The notes below the pieces were generated by a model. It did no database searches and was not told the origin of the DNA. It was given only the letters and a program-made list of their open reading frames with translations. Shown here piece after piece: positions 49,001 through 55,768 of a DNA stretch of 64,000 nt. The stretch is taken from positions 2,981,946 to 3,045,945 of the forward strand of contig CP065012.1 in the NCBI GenBank assembly GCA_016699815.1, written 5' to 3'. Within the stretch, counting starts at the first letter, position 1. Every line of letters begins with the position of its first letter. Source of the DNA: Chitinophagaceae bacterium (GTDB lineage: Bacteria; Bacteroidota; Bacteroidia; Chitinophagales; Chitinophagaceae). Both the position numbers and the translations under genes were made by a program.

Positions 49001-49248
49001 CTGTGTTCCCTAATCCTGTTAAAGAAAACCGCTTTAATATTGAATTTGTGAACCAGCCCGAAGGTCGTTATGTGCTGGATTTGCTGGCAGCAAACGGGCA
49101 GGTGGTTTACAGCTTTGCGGTAATGGTTACGGGAAATAATTTCATAAAAACTATTACACCTGCAAGGGTAATTGCCGGTGGAACTTATACCATAAGGCTC
49201 ACAGCACCAGATGGAAAAATTGTGGTGAAGAAAGTGATGGTGGAGTAG
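37069..49248 (+). CDS. Giant T9SS surface protein, 4059 residues, beta-helix and Ig-like
   Basis: The signal peptide ends NSFA|Q. Residues about 25-490 form a right-handed parallel beta-helix (repeated N-I-x-N and GIG units) closing with DIDGDTRSATPDIGADEF. Ig-like domains follow (about 500-960), then a MAM-like/choice-of-anchor-J sandwich at about 960-1125 (TNTEIVSPVMDFTG; IRFHYESIWGYYWAIDNIKITG) and more Ig-like units. A second long beta-helix runs from about 1734 to 2715, closing with DDIDGDNRASSSPVDLGAD. Residues 2740-3460 are a filamentous, repeat-like region opening with GNWDTNTDWEES. Residues about 3466-3850 form a globular block (VVERYNYNARKWRFYSIPD; NQYFSVGNPYPSSVDM), then a fibronectin-like unit. 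The T9SS sorting domain starts at about 3977 (SITVFPNPVKEN). It is probably an adhesin or glycan-binding surface fibre. The frame is intact over 12 kb. Confidence 0.9.
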   Translation: MMKKFYFAFLTFLLISTVNSFAQVTVGVTPYTTVGAAFAAINAGTHTGAITVNINANTTEPVTAVLNSSGTGAANYTSVLVTPTANVTVTGSIVGAIIKLNGADQVTIDGNNQLTISNTSTSLDAVVVWLASASTSDGATENHILNTTILGSGTTMGSTNTYAGVISSSGTNIRGAADAANKSNEFAYLKIKSCYIGIGLWGVPGNEEANMIDTCTIGSGIVAEKIHYQGIMISNQTDVVVRRNIINGIDGNIASNTNTIAGIEVVGTITNGEIFKNRISDIYNGNLSRYASFGIALENTNGVSGLRVYNNFIWNVRAVGESFIPSFVSDNGHGIGINSGGGYNIWNNSISMAQNQDNGANSSCIFVSSGVGTGLNIRNNILSNTQTTGVRYSMYSSVGNANYATGSGGALNYNDYFSNNFIGFMGGQQATLAAWQAATTQDANSVAVNPQFVGPNSNLHLNSGSPLDNVGSVIAGITTDIDGDTRSATPDIGADEFTSVPCNAAPAGGTASFSAASIITAENICRTGTVDLFATSYGWGGNVTYVWQSGPTAGGPWANIGAPSTVYSDAIGVAISATTFYRLLVNCPGFGSNASTIISATVDNPAIATTTSGTRCGYGTVNLGATAPGYTVNWYTALTGGVPIGTGTSFTTPPINTTTTYYAAATAGSGPAIVGPQLLTPGSTTCGGISVSNLADWPVRFDVMAPITIQSVKVVVVGTSINVGLRASLSNVNIATFNHTYTPAEISAGIATLPLNFVINTAGNYQLTNISGGVGRIPSMSCSYPFNSPGGNFSIVGSAIFSTTSTSTAYYNSFFDFVIVEGCEGTRVAVLATVNTPPAMTLSASPSTTICSGSSVTITATSANPNYTYLWQPGNIAGASISVTPSGTGYYIVTATDITTTPVCVNKDSILITVNPTPANINLAPATASICPNNILNLFVTGGVVPNQTIVHTNVNTGPSLFQADDLIVPTDWISNLISGPAVTQFTRRASPYMGYFNTISNDNSTFFYSDADAGGPGNTTNTEIVSPVMDFTGLGADGAINFWHAYLAWFNDIEVAVQYRVGAGAWNNIQDYTGSSQGTATNFVNANLLLTAVPRVPNVQIRFHYESIWGYYWAIDNIKITGTNTAPITWTYSPGPNPLWATNAGSGGAAYVGGTNATQVWFETGTINTYTVVAHAGSGACTKTDTSIVTVTSAGGVASIGLSSSDGDNKVCAGDSITFSALPSGQMGANANYLWWLDADGPGAGGFVLLVGPNTPPDFTYTYTPATAVSYIKVSMRKKPSDPCTSYPAGDSVFAQVTVYRYSNTSPTISGAVAGCVAPPNINLTANPSSVDITYQWMLNGTPIGGATAQVYGAPGPGNYSVAVINGNACFDTATHVITASNTYTITATATANGMLTPIGAVPVNCNADTSFTAVANVGFTILDVIVDAVSLGPQASPYVYTFLNVNVNHTIHVVFGLAGCDTPASVSMVDTVNICAGNVFSLSDASASVVNAATATWSTAPGWGSGTFSPSTAWGTATTYTPSAADITAGIVKIVLLSNVPPSPCNLASSDTLILRIYGKPSVGTTGIFGYCPSSNTTITANAVFPGAVAYQWYNGVAVTPIGGATMPTHNFNASGTYSVVATGTPGGCKDTSSFTIVAAANPSVTIGGPNLVCEGSTSTSLSSIPVAGSGAITGYQWYTGPTWPATPVVIETNPSYNILVANQTYWVQVTDSYGCTAHNPTGHAVAIDMSPLNGSYTIGPGGQTCSNFASFDSAVSALNRRGISGDVTIQAVSGIVETVPVGGLKLGPVAGNTGTRRIRFTNDGLGAHPLLKAFAGGSATPATVTAQDGIWSISGVDNLTIDGIDLLDENTLNNATMEYGYGFFKVSGTDGCQNDSVINCVITLNKVNNVTGAGTSYEGNKGIWMVNSTSTAPTTALTVTAASGSNSNNRFYNNTISNVHNGIVLYGFAASAGVGPSPSPATFYGDLNNDIGGAVNTNGNTITNYGSNSVAVANIAAAIRVRYQWSNNISFNNINNNNGSGEFHSGVLKGILTADGASANITISNNTIDVKSGSTTAACSAIDNAIGIGAALGQAVNITSNIITGSYTTATSGIWEGIRNQNVNAPTMNINGNRIQNVSNVGTGTWSAIYNIGSSNAVLNINNNVVSNNTINGTGTANFIISTLGTNTNNTISGNTISNNSCASLAITSVISFTSATNTPIVDITTNTIRNNTFTGAFSTARTISMLFYTGAGDVLNISGNQFIDNGITANNNNAVSITLNAVANNVSAGTTYNTETITNNTIDSLYIKGTSTAAQHIRGLNIYNNDAAPVARTYSGNIIKKLAALTGTANTVLGINAGGSNAPFNLFQNTIRRIYSNSAGASTITGVNLPAFTNPISIYNNTIDSVFTTAGTGATITGINNAATGATSMYGNTISNMYFAANTGTSATIHGLLMQAPGDGSAVYENKISNLYFASNAAGATATITGVNIAAGTGYITAYKDSIAKLYTSATVSADIRGININNVSATVSNIYQNKVSELYPGQGAGASAVRGILLGLNTLATVYNNFVNIDLTSAPVPAANAVLTGIRSQVGILGNNAGQKLFFNTVRLAGTGSGAAFSSTAVYNNSAAAFEMKNNIFVNLGTAVTPANVMAFTGAVANSNNNNWYATGQTIAQVQTATGGDAASQNINPLFVSTADLHIQNNAANFLLEGTGTAIAGITDDIDGDNRASSSPVDLGADAMMLSPWPMYRSHFATGNWDTNTDWEESTDGGGTWNYPAVLKPAKNVNSGILVQAGHVMNIRLAGESMDHVLVQGTLVLQTGGIMELNNSGGTDMHVDENGKFLVTTTANYATAMSFTSNPDIIVDTLGVIQIGTGAATGTGYEGFATSTDNVWRHDAWFIWNNGLAFSGNATYFPNVATPAYVPVFSVLSTTATTGGTALVINGIFDIRTNVTFSTATGARTFKNGITGNSTLTIPAGGSGSQNITGTTPIPQFAISAPGATAILGGSTMLNLNLAKTLNIATTATVVVPKDSSVTISSTVSPTAISKAGTANFIVSGLADMTTTNMSNTAGAVTINGTLRTAAIDGLRGGGTATVSAGTVTVNHGSLVEYYAAGNQNVTGSGVLGGSTYHAIKFSGSGTKLLTNLANVHDSVIITGTAVVDAMSFNLGSSVGETFIMDGGRLRLGTVTTPGPLMDGVYKLTGGVVEFAGSNVSRQTIRGTQTNAYYNVEVTGTNVGQSSGNINIRNGGTFTIKSNAVLHMNDVSIVDSSGTGTQSFIMEANSKLFTANTLGFNGPLIGFNAPTVKSDIETINLATGSSIDYNRSNFYLGLANGNQVVTTTLPYQHLILSGDGNKTPAAGATIVVAGNLTKGGRPSAIFMHNDGTVELNSTTAQTYTDTAFVKQIIELNSLTLKNNGSVTLKNSIAVNQKMLFDNSTPNTVFVLDSGNVHLRSRADTTAWVAAIPSTVFINYDNAGTDHNRGRFVVERYNYNARKWRFYSIPDTTVQTINQAWQEGATNISQNPVPGYGTLIGSYYSNWNTPARQWFDMYTAGGHDMKWWSNDASQRYNTIGKTDTLIATNTGWMKFVRGDRTVTAGTGISLLRTRGKIKRNAQSVTFTATAANQYFSVGNPYPSSVDMRQISKSGFVSGPGARVQQFLIWDPRLGGAYGLGAFQAFAWDGTNYRVTPGGGSYGANGTVDNIIESGAAFFVQSSGIGAGTVSFAEATKVDGSREVFRINGLEEKLSVILESNPVGETPEVMDGLMAMFDDSYTNEIDANDLKKFANPGENISINKGDNNLLMIESHPSIVADDTLFLKISGMKARPYRLNIQPENMAKPGLMAWLVDKFTETSTPIDLLTGLIYNFDISTNPSAVPDRFMIVFKNATVVPVKIVSIAAERNNNGSNTVKWRVENETGVAHYELQRSHNGSNFTALQSNIAATNNNGGSEMYNRIDANPLVADNYYRIKATLQNGRIEYSAIVKLSQVKAPSSITVFPNPVKENRFNIEFVNQPEGRYVLDLLAANGQVVYSFAVMVTGNNFIKTITPARVIAGGTYTIRLTAPDGKIVVKKVMVE

Positions 49249-49301
49249 GGCTGCTATTGGGCAAATGCTCTCGTTTTTTAATTTTGTTTAGGGTTATTCA
49301 T

Positions 49302-49332
49302 AACGCTCCTTTTTTAAGGGGCGTTTTTTTTA
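49302..49332 (+). terminator. Rho-independent terminator after the second giant adhesin gene
   Basis: AACGCTCC (49302-49309) pairs with GGGGCGTT (49318-49325), with one G-T pair, and is followed by eight T. Confidence 0.88.
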
Positions 49333-49382
49333 AATTTGAAAGGCATAATGGCAAATCCTTAATTCCAATAAACGAAACGGGT

Positions 49383-49390
49383 TATCTTTG
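49383..49390 (+). promoter_or_regulatory. -7 element (TATCTTTG) very close to the guaA start codon
   Basis: A perfect TAnnTTTG element ends 8 bases before the guaA ATG at 49399. A start of transcription 5-7 bases downstream would leave a nearly leaderless mRNA. No TTTG -33 box is seen at the right distance. Confidence 0.45.
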
Positions 49391-49398
49391 CTGCCTCT

Positions 49399-50934
49399 AT
49401 GGCGGAAAAAATCATTATCCTCGACTTTGGCTCCCAATATACTCAACTCATTGCCCGTAGCATTAGAGAAGCCAATGTGTATTGCGAAATCATCCCATTT
49501 AATAAATCCATTGAATTTGATGCGTCGCTTAAAGGCATCATTCTTTCTGGTTCGCCCTGCTCGGTAAATGAAGCAGATGCGCCAATGGCAGATATAAAAA
49601 TGCTTACCACAAAAGTACCTGTGTTGGGTATTTGCTATGGTGCACAGCTTATGGCAAAGCAATATGGAGGTGTGGTGGCAAAAAGTAATAAAAGAGAATA
49701 TGGAAGGGCAACCATGCAAATTAATGAAACCGATGAACTGATGAAAGGCGTTGCGGCTTCATCGCAGGTATGGATGAGCCATAGCGATTCTATCAAAAAC
49801 CTGCCCGAAGGATTTGAAATTTTGGGCCATACAGAAAGCATACCTGTTGCGGCATTTAAAAGTAACAAGAGTTCAGCCCAAGTTGTTTATGGGTTGCAAT
49901 TTCATCCCGAAGTATATCATTCCACAGATGGAAAAACCATCCTGCGTAATTTTTTAAAAAATATTTGCGCTTGTAGCCAGGATTGGACGCCTGCACACTA
50001 TATTACCGATACGGTGGATGCACTAAAAAAGCAACTGGGAAATAAAAAAGTAGTAATGGCTTTAAGCGGCGGTGTGGACAGTACTGTAGCTGCTACCTTA
50101 ATACATAAAGCCATCGGCAAAAACCTCTTTGGCATTTTTGTAGACAACGGGCTTTTGAGGAAAAATGAATTTGAACAGGTGTTAAAAGCCTATAACCAAA
50201 TTGGCCTTAATGTAACCGGCGTAAATGCACAGGAATTTTTTTATAATAAACTCAAAGGAAAAACAAATCCCGAAGACAAGCGCAAAGCTATTGGTGGTGC
50301 TTTTATAGAAATATTTGATGAAGAATCCCATAAATTAAAAGACATTGATTTTTTAGGACAGGGTACAATTTATCCCGATGTAATAGAATCTGTTTCGGTG
50401 CATGGGCCATCGGTTACTATAAAATCGCACCACAATGTAGGCGGCTTGCCCCAAACCATGAAGCTGCAACTGGTGGAGCCTTTACGTCTGCTCTTTAAAG
50501 ATGAAGTAAGAAAAATTGGTGCCGAACTGGGTATTCCGGCAGATATGCTGGGCAGGCACCCTTTTCCGGGGCCAGGCCTGGCCATTAGAATTTTAGGAGA
50601 AGTAACTAAAGAAAAGGTACAGTTATTGCAGGATGCAGATGAGGTATTTATAAATTCGTTAAAAAATGCCGGTTTATACAACCAGGTGTGGCAGGCTGGC
50701 GTCATATTATTACCGGTAAAAAGCGTAGGCGTAATGGGGGATGAGCGTACCTATGAATTTACGGTTGCATTACGTGCCGTAACCTCGGTAGATGGGATGA
50801 CGGCAGATTGGGCGCATTTGCCTTATGATTTCCTGGCAACGGTGAGCAACGAAATTATTAATAACGTAAAAGGTATCAACAGGGTGGTGCTGGATATAAG
50901 CAGTAAACCGCCTGCAACAATAGAATGGGAATAA
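49399..50934 (+). CDS. guaA: GMP synthase (glutamine-hydrolysing)
   Basis: A 511-residue enzyme that aminates XMP to GMP. The N-terminal class I glutamine amidotransferase domain has the nucleophile in VLGICYGAQLMAKQYGG and the His-Glu pair in LQFHPEVYHS. The ATP-pyrophosphatase domain has the PP-loop VVMALSGGVDSTVAATL. The C-terminal dimerisation domain shows ADMLGRHPFPGPGLAIRILGE and ends in KPPATIEWE, the canonical GuaA ending. The length is normal. The periplasmic binding protein gene starts 14 bases downstream. Confidence 0.98.
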   Translation: MAEKIIILDFGSQYTQLIARSIREANVYCEIIPFNKSIEFDASLKGIILSGSPCSVNEADAPMADIKMLTTKVPVLGICYGAQLMAKQYGGVVAKSNKREYGRATMQINETDELMKGVAASSQVWMSHSDSIKNLPEGFEILGHTESIPVAAFKSNKSSAQVVYGLQFHPEVYHSTDGKTILRNFLKNICACSQDWTPAHYITDTVDALKKQLGNKKVVMALSGGVDSTVAATLIHKAIGKNLFGIFVDNGLLRKNEFEQVLKAYNQIGLNVTGVNAQEFFYNKLKGKTNPEDKRKAIGGAFIEIFDEESHKLKDIDFLGQGTIYPDVIESVSVHGPSVTIKSHHNVGGLPQTMKLQLVEPLRLLFKDEVRKIGAELGIPADMLGRHPFPGPGLAIRILGEVTKEKVQLLQDADEVFINSLKNAGLYNQVWQAGVILLPVKSVGVMGDERTYEFTVALRAVTSVDGMTADWAHLPYDFLATVSNEIINNVKGINRVVLDISSKPPATIEWE

Positions 50935-50948
50935 TAAATTTGAACAAT

Positions 50949-52169
50949 ATGAAAATGAAGCTTCCGTTACTTTTATTGATTGTGTTGAGCATTGTTTTTT
51001 TTGATGTACAGGCGCAGGTACAGACCAATATGGCAGACAGCTTTATCTTAAAGGCTGATTCTCCAAAGCCTGTATTCCCATCATTTAAAGTTGCCATTTT
51101 TTCACCGCTTTATCTCGATTCTGCATTTTTGGGTGACAGCTACAGGTATAATAAGTCTTTTCCCCGCTTTACCCTGCAGGGTTTTGAATTTATACAAGGT
51201 GTTCAACTGGCGTTGGATAGTATGAAATTCTTTGGCGGTAATATTACTTCCGAAATTTTTGACTCAAAATCCTACACAGCGCCAATTCCGGCGCTTATCA
51301 GCCAAAAAATATTAGACAGTGTAAACCTCATTATTGGCAATGTAAAAGATGCCGAATACCTGCAACTGGCAAATTTTGCCAAAGAAAAAAATATCCCGTT
51401 TATTTCTGCAACCTATCCTAATGATGCTGGTGTAACTGCCAACCCTTTTGTAACAATTCTTAACCCAACCTTAAAAGCACATTGCGAAGCCATTTACAGC
51501 TATATTTTACAAAACCATGGCAGCAGCAATGTAGTATTGGTGCGTAAAAGTGGTGTGCAGGAAGACAGGGTGGCACAATATATTAAATCCATCAACCGGC
51601 AGGATGGAAAAGACCTGATAAAGATAAAAACACTTTTTTTAGACAGTGCAGCACAACTTAAAAACTACCTGGACAGTGGAAAGCGTACTATTTTATTGTG
51701 CGGAAGCCTCAACGAAGCCTTTGCTGCTAAAGTATTACAAGCAGCAGCAACTTATAATGCTAAGTATCCTTCCATGCTTTTTGGAATGCCCAACTGGGAG
51801 CGTTTTTCTATTATTAAAAAACCTACTACTACCAATAGTTACCCGGTTTATATTACTACTCCTTATTTAAACGAAAGGCAGGATGAAAAAAGCAAATGGA
51901 TTTTGAATTACTACCTTTCCAAATTCCAGGGTATACCATCCGACTTTGTTTTTAAAGGCTATGAAATGGCATTTACTTTTATCAATTTACTGGTAAAACA
52001 CCCTGAAGATTTTATGAGCCATATTGAAGATAATAACGATAAAGTGTTTACGGATTTTACAATAAAGCCGGTATTTCTCAACGCATCTTCCATGCACCCC
52101 GATTATTTTGAAAATAAGAAATTGTATTTCATGAAGTTCATGAACGGCGCCGTTACTAGGGCATGGTAA
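50949..52169 (+). CDS. Periplasmic binding protein (type 1 fold, ABC amino-acid-type substrate-binding-like)
   Basis: A 406-residue protein from the ATG at 50949, which gives the signal peptide MKMKLPLLLLIVLSIVFFDVQA|Q. An earlier ATG at 50925 overlaps the end of guaA and would add a polar extension. The body resembles the Leu/Ile/Val-binding (peripl_BP_6) fold: FKVAIFSPLYLDSAF, GFEFIQGVQLALDSM, IIGNVKDAEYLQLANFAKEKNIPFIS and SNVVLVRKSGVQEDRVAQYIK. There is no permease or ATPase gene nearby, so transport is doubtful. A sensory or envelope-associated role is possible. It lies 14 bases after guaA and is probably co-transcribed. Confidence 0.78.
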   Translation: MKMKLPLLLLIVLSIVFFDVQAQVQTNMADSFILKADSPKPVFPSFKVAIFSPLYLDSAFLGDSYRYNKSFPRFTLQGFEFIQGVQLALDSMKFFGGNITSEIFDSKSYTAPIPALISQKILDSVNLIIGNVKDAEYLQLANFAKEKNIPFISATYPNDAGVTANPFVTILNPTLKAHCEAIYSYILQNHGSSNVVLVRKSGVQEDRVAQYIKSINRQDGKDLIKIKTLFLDSAAQLKNYLDSGKRTILLCGSLNEAFAAKVLQAAATYNAKYPSMLFGMPNWERFSIIKKPTTTNSYPVYITTPYLNERQDEKSKWILNYYLSKFQGIPSDFVFKGYEMAFTFINLLVKHPEDFMSHIEDNNDKVFTDFTIKPVFLNASSMHPDYFENKKLYFMKFMNGAVTRAW

Positions 52170-52197
52170 ATTTAATGAGAACCTGCATTTAATAAAT

Positions 52198-53316
52198 TCA
52201 GGAAAATTTTTTATTGTTGAGTACAATATCTGCCTTTTTAAGTGCAGATGCAATTACCTGGTGCATATCGTAATATTTATATTCTGCAAGCCTTCCGCCA
52301 AAAATTATTTTTTCTTCAGCTTTGGCCAATGAGGCATAGTCCCGGTATTGTTTGTTATTTTTGGCATCATTTACCGGGTAAAAAGGCTCTGCACCTTTTT
52401 GCCATTCTACCGGAAATTCTTTGGTAATAACGGTTGCAGGCTGGTTGCCAAATTCAAAATGCTTGTGTTCTATTATTCTAGTATAAGGCACTTCGCTATC
52501 GGTGTAATTTACGGCTGCATTGCCCTGGTAATTGGGCATGTTTAATATTTCCTGTTGAAAATTTAAACTTCTGTAGGCCAATGCACCAAACCGATAGGTA
52601 TAAAAGCGGTCAATAGGGCCGGTGTAAATTATATTTTTTGCAAGCCGGTTAAAATAATCAAAGTCTTCAAAATAATCAGTATTTAATTTTACTTCTATAC
52701 CTTCCAGGAGGCCATCAATTAATTTGTTGTAGCCGCCAATAGGTATGCCCTGGTAGTTATCGTTAAAATAATTATTGTCAAATGTAAAACGTACCGGTAT
52801 GCGTTTAATAATTGAAGCAGGCAGGGCAGTAGCTTTTCTTCCCCATTGTTTTTCCGTATAGCCTTTAATTAAGGCATGGTAAATATCGGGCCCTACAAGC
52901 ATTAAAGCCTGCTCTTCCAGGTTTTGCGCATTTTTGATATTGAGGTTTTTTACCTGCTCTTCAATTTTTCGTTGTGCTTCCACCGGGCTTGTGATTTGCC
53001 ACATTTGGTAAAAAGTGTTCATGTTAAAAGGCAGGTTGAACATTTTACCTTTATAATAGGCAACCGGCATATAAGTAAAGCGGTTAAATTCAACAAAGCT
53101 GTTTACGAATTCCCAAATTTCCCGGTCGTTGGTATGAAAAATATGCGGACCGTAAGCATGAACATTTATGCCTTCTACATTGCTGCAATAAATATTACCA
53201 CCCTTATGGTTGCGTTTTTCAATAATAAGGCATCGCTTGCCCTGCTGCTTAGCTTTGTATGCAAACACGGCCCCAAAGAGCCCCGAACCTACAATAAGAA
53301 AATCATATTGTTCCAT
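52198..53316 (-). CDS. glf: UDP-galactopyranose mutase
   Basis: A 372-residue flavoenzyme that interconverts UDP-galactopyranose and UDP-galactofuranose, supplying Galf for surface polysaccharides. The FAD dinucleotide motif DFLIVGSGLFGAVFAYKAKQ is at the N-terminus, followed by CLIIEKRNHKGGNIY, and family blocks NVHAYGPHIFHTNDREIWEFVN, YTEKQWGR, RIPVRFTFDNNYFND, YTGPIDRFY and IIFGGRLAEYKYYDMHQVIASAL are all present. It lies at the left border of the exopolysaccharide region, on the minus strand, so its product probably feeds that pathway. Confidence 0.97.
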   Translation of the reverse strand: MEQYDFLIVGSGLFGAVFAYKAKQQGKRCLIIEKRNHKGGNIYCSNVEGINVHAYGPHIFHTNDREIWEFVNSFVEFNRFTYMPVAYYKGKMFNLPFNMNTFYQMWQITSPVEAQRKIEEQVKNLNIKNAQNLEEQALMLVGPDIYHALIKGYTEKQWGRKATALPASIIKRIPVRFTFDNNYFNDNYQGIPIGGYNKLIDGLLEGIEVKLNTDYFEDFDYFNRLAKNIIYTGPIDRFYTYRFGALAYRSLNFQQEILNMPNYQGNAAVNYTDSEVPYTRIIEHKHFEFGNQPATVITKEFPVEWQKGAEPFYPVNDAKNNKQYRDYASLAKAEEKIIFGGRLAEYKYYDMHQVIASALKKADIVLNNKKFS

Positions 53317-53407
53317 AAACGAAAGCCTTAAAGATAATGTTTTTCAACTAACCGTTTATGAGAGCGAAACGGGCATTTAAGCATACATAAAAAATTACCG
53401 GAAGCAC

Positions 53408-54535
53408 TTAATTTAACCTGATTTTGGAGCTGTAGGCTATTGACTTTTTTTCAACCAGCTGGTAAACAATATGAGAAGCCATGAGGGTAACTAATATAGC
53501 AATAATGGCACATGGAATAATGAGCAATTTATTAATAGGGCCATAAGGCGCAATAAAATTAATCATAAGGCTGCATGCCGAAATACCAATTGGTATATGT
53601 AGTAAATATATACAATAGCTGAGTTTGCCGCAATAAAGCAAAAAAGAAGATTCGATATATTTTCTATAGCTTAAAAAATAATGTGCAAAAGCAATGAGTA
53701 TATGAGAAATAATAATTGCCAATACAGAGGTATCATGATATACAAAGCCAAATACAATTAAAATAATATCAAAAACAATAAAAACAAATAAATACCTTTT
53801 CTCCAAAAAAGAATTATACAGCAGCACACCCGATAAAAAGATAAACAGGAAACGGGGAAAATAGTTTGTGCCTTCGGGGTAAATATGAAAAGGCCAAAGC
53901 AGCGAAAGTGCCGAGAAGATGACGATAACTATAAAAGCAGCATCACTTCTTTCTCTGCGAAATATTTGTGCATATTTTTCGCCAATGTATAATATTATGG
54001 CAAAGAAAATATACAATTGAATTTCCAGGGCCAGCGTCCACGATACCGATAAAATTGCCGGATAATCCATTATCCAATTGAGGTAAAACAAATTGGTTAA
54101 AAGATGCGGCATGGAAAGATAAGGGCTGGTATGCATTTTTAAAATTTCGGCGCTGCCAAAAAAAGCAACGCATATAAGGGTAATGCCAATGGCGGCAAAA
54201 TAGGTGGGGTCCAGCCTTATACTGCGCTTAATAAAATATTTTCCTACTGCAGCAATGCCCGAAACCCGGGAATTTTTTTGAAGAGAATGCGCCAAAACAA
54301 AGCCGGAGATTACAAAAAATAAACGAACACCCCATCTTCCCCACAAAGCAAAATAATTTAGTGCAGCATCTAAAGTTTCAAAAGAAATAATTAAATGGGT
54401 TTGCTGTGCAAAGCCTCCTGCAAGGCAGGTATAAATATGAAACCAGGCAACACCCAACGCTGCAACACCTCTGTATGCATCTATATACCTTATCCTGGAA
54501 GCGCCGGTTTGTTTTGTTGAAGCATTAGGCCACAT
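53408..54535 (-). CDS. Acyltransferase 3 family membrane protein (OafA/YrhL-like)
   Basis: A 375-residue inner-membrane protein with about ten helices. RYIDAYRGVAALGVAWFHIY contains the family's conserved RGxAAxxV-x-H pattern with the active-site histidine, and WGVRLFFVISGFVLAHSLQ is the second hallmark. FIKRSIRLDPTYFAAI supplies the conserved R-x-x-R-l-x-P block. Such enzymes O-acylate glycans or lipids on the membrane, and the position between glf and the Wza/Wzc cluster suggests decoration of the local polysaccharide. The acyl group and target are unknown. There is no separate SGNH domain. Confidence 0.9.
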   Translation of the reverse strand: MWPNASTKQTGASRIRYIDAYRGVAALGVAWFHIYTCLAGGFAQQTHLIISFETLDAALNYFALWGRWGVRLFFVISGFVLAHSLQKNSRVSGIAAVGKYFIKRSIRLDPTYFAAIGITLICVAFFGSAEILKMHTSPYLSMPHLLTNLFYLNWIMDYPAILSVSWTLALEIQLYIFFAIILYIGEKYAQIFRRERSDAAFIVIVIFSALSLLWPFHIYPEGTNYFPRFLFIFLSGVLLYNSFLEKRYLFVFIVFDIILIVFGFVYHDTSVLAIIISHILIAFAHYFLSYRKYIESSFLLYCGKLSYCIYLLHIPIGISACSLMINFIAPYGPINKLLIIPCAIIAILVTLMASHIVYQLVEKKSIAYSSKIRLN

Positions 54536-54617
54536 AAACCGGTAAAATACGTTATTATTTTTTATCTAATTTTAGATTTAATATTTTTCGTAATCAAAAA
54601 AATGGGTAGTAAAACCA

Positions 54618-55475
54618 TTAGTAAACCTTACCGGGGCAACCTAATTTGTTCTTTTGCCTGCTAAAAATACCACTACTATTGCCCAGTATGCGAAATTGAA
54701 GGCGCAATAAAGTTGTGTAATACCAGTCTTTTATTTTGGGGTTTCCCCTTTGTGCGCCTTCAGCGGGGTAGGGCGGGGCGCCATGTATTTCGTTGCCACG
54801 GTAGGCAAAAGCTACTGCCTTAGGGCCCTTTACAGCCATTAGTTGTGCCGAGTCCACATAATTCATACTTACATCGTCAAGGTAATCGGTAAAAGTTTTG
54901 CGTATATTCAATTCTACAGCCACCGCAATATCGGGGCTTAAGGATAGTTTAAGGCCTGCGCCAAATGGAATAGCAACCTGTTTGGTATTATAAGGCTTCC
55001 TTTCGGGATAGGCAGTTAAACCCTGCCCTTCGGTGCTTAACGGCCTTAAAAATACTTTGTTTCCCAGTGAGTCAAAGCTATAGGGATTAAAATGAAACGC
55101 AGCAATTCCGGCAAAAATATAAGGTGAAAAATTTCGTTCCTGCATGTTGTATAAATAATACTCCAGCGCCAGTTGAGCCTCCAATACACGGCTGGTAAAA
55201 TTGAGGTTGCGGTAGGCAATACCTGTAGCTTTGGTATTGTTTTTATCATCGGCAGCAATATGCATATAGCCTGCAATACCCCTGATGCTGAAATGATTGT
55301 TGAGGCTATAACTTAACCCGGCGCCAAAAGCAGCTTTAGAATTGCTAAGCGTAAAGCGTTTGCCTTGCAGGTCGCCCTGGTAATTGGCCAAACCGCCATT
55401 CACTTCAACCTTTAGGTCCTGAGCATAAATAAACTTTGACAAAAGGAGCACAAATAGCAAACCGGGAAATTTCAT
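54618..55475 (-). CDS. DUF6089-like outer-membrane beta-barrel protein
   Basis: A 285-residue exported protein with signal peptide MKFPGLLFVLLLSKFIYA|Q. The mature start LKVEVNGGLANYQGDLQGKRF carries the G-x-x-N-Y-x-G-D-L signature typical of DUF6089 proteins in Bacteroidota. Alternating strands (GAGLSYSLNNHFSIRGIAGYMH; LEAQLALEYYLYN; GAGLKLSLSPDIAVAVELNIRKTFTDYLDDVSMNY) fit an eight-stranded OmpW/OprF-like barrel, and the D-Y-L-D-D-V motif recurs in this family. Function unknown. It neighbours polysaccharide genes but on the opposite strand from the export cluster. Confidence 0.82.
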   Translation of the reverse strand: MKFPGLLFVLLLSKFIYAQDLKVEVNGGLANYQGDLQGKRFTLSNSKAAFGAGLSYSLNNHFSIRGIAGYMHIAADDKNNTKATGIAYRNLNFTSRVLEAQLALEYYLYNMQERNFSPYIFAGIAAFHFNPYSFDSLGNKVFLRPLSTEGQGLTAYPERKPYNTKQVAIPFGAGLKLSLSPDIAVAVELNIRKTFTDYLDDVSMNYVDSAQLMAVKGPKAVAFAYRGNEIHGAPPYPAEGAQRGNPKIKDWYYTTLLRLQFRILGNSSGIFSRQKNKLGCPGKVY

Positions 55476-55730
55476 AAGAGAAACAATTAAGGCTTATACT
55501 TGTTCAAAAACTATACCCAAAAGGCCAGATTTATTGCCGTTTTACATAAAATACAGGCTTTAAAGTTAAATTGAAGGAAAAGGTCTGATTAGGTACAAAC
55601 TATCCACATACTGCAATTTTATCAATATTTACTGTTATATTGCTCCGTATAAATTGTATAATAACAATATTTGTTATAAAAAATATTAAAATTTAATTGA
55701 AAATTATTCCATTATTATTATGTCAATCCT

Positions 55731-55738
55731 TATTTTTG
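55731..55738 (+). promoter_or_regulatory. -7 element (TATTTTTG) of the PID-CTERM-like gene
   Basis: A perfect TAnnTTTG element 31 bases before the ATG at 55769; the expected -33 position has no TTTG. The surrounding 293-base gap (55476-55768) is very AT-rich and holds no gene I can see. Confidence 0.4.
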
Positions 55739-55768
55739 TGAATTGCAATAATTGAATTATTTTAAGAG

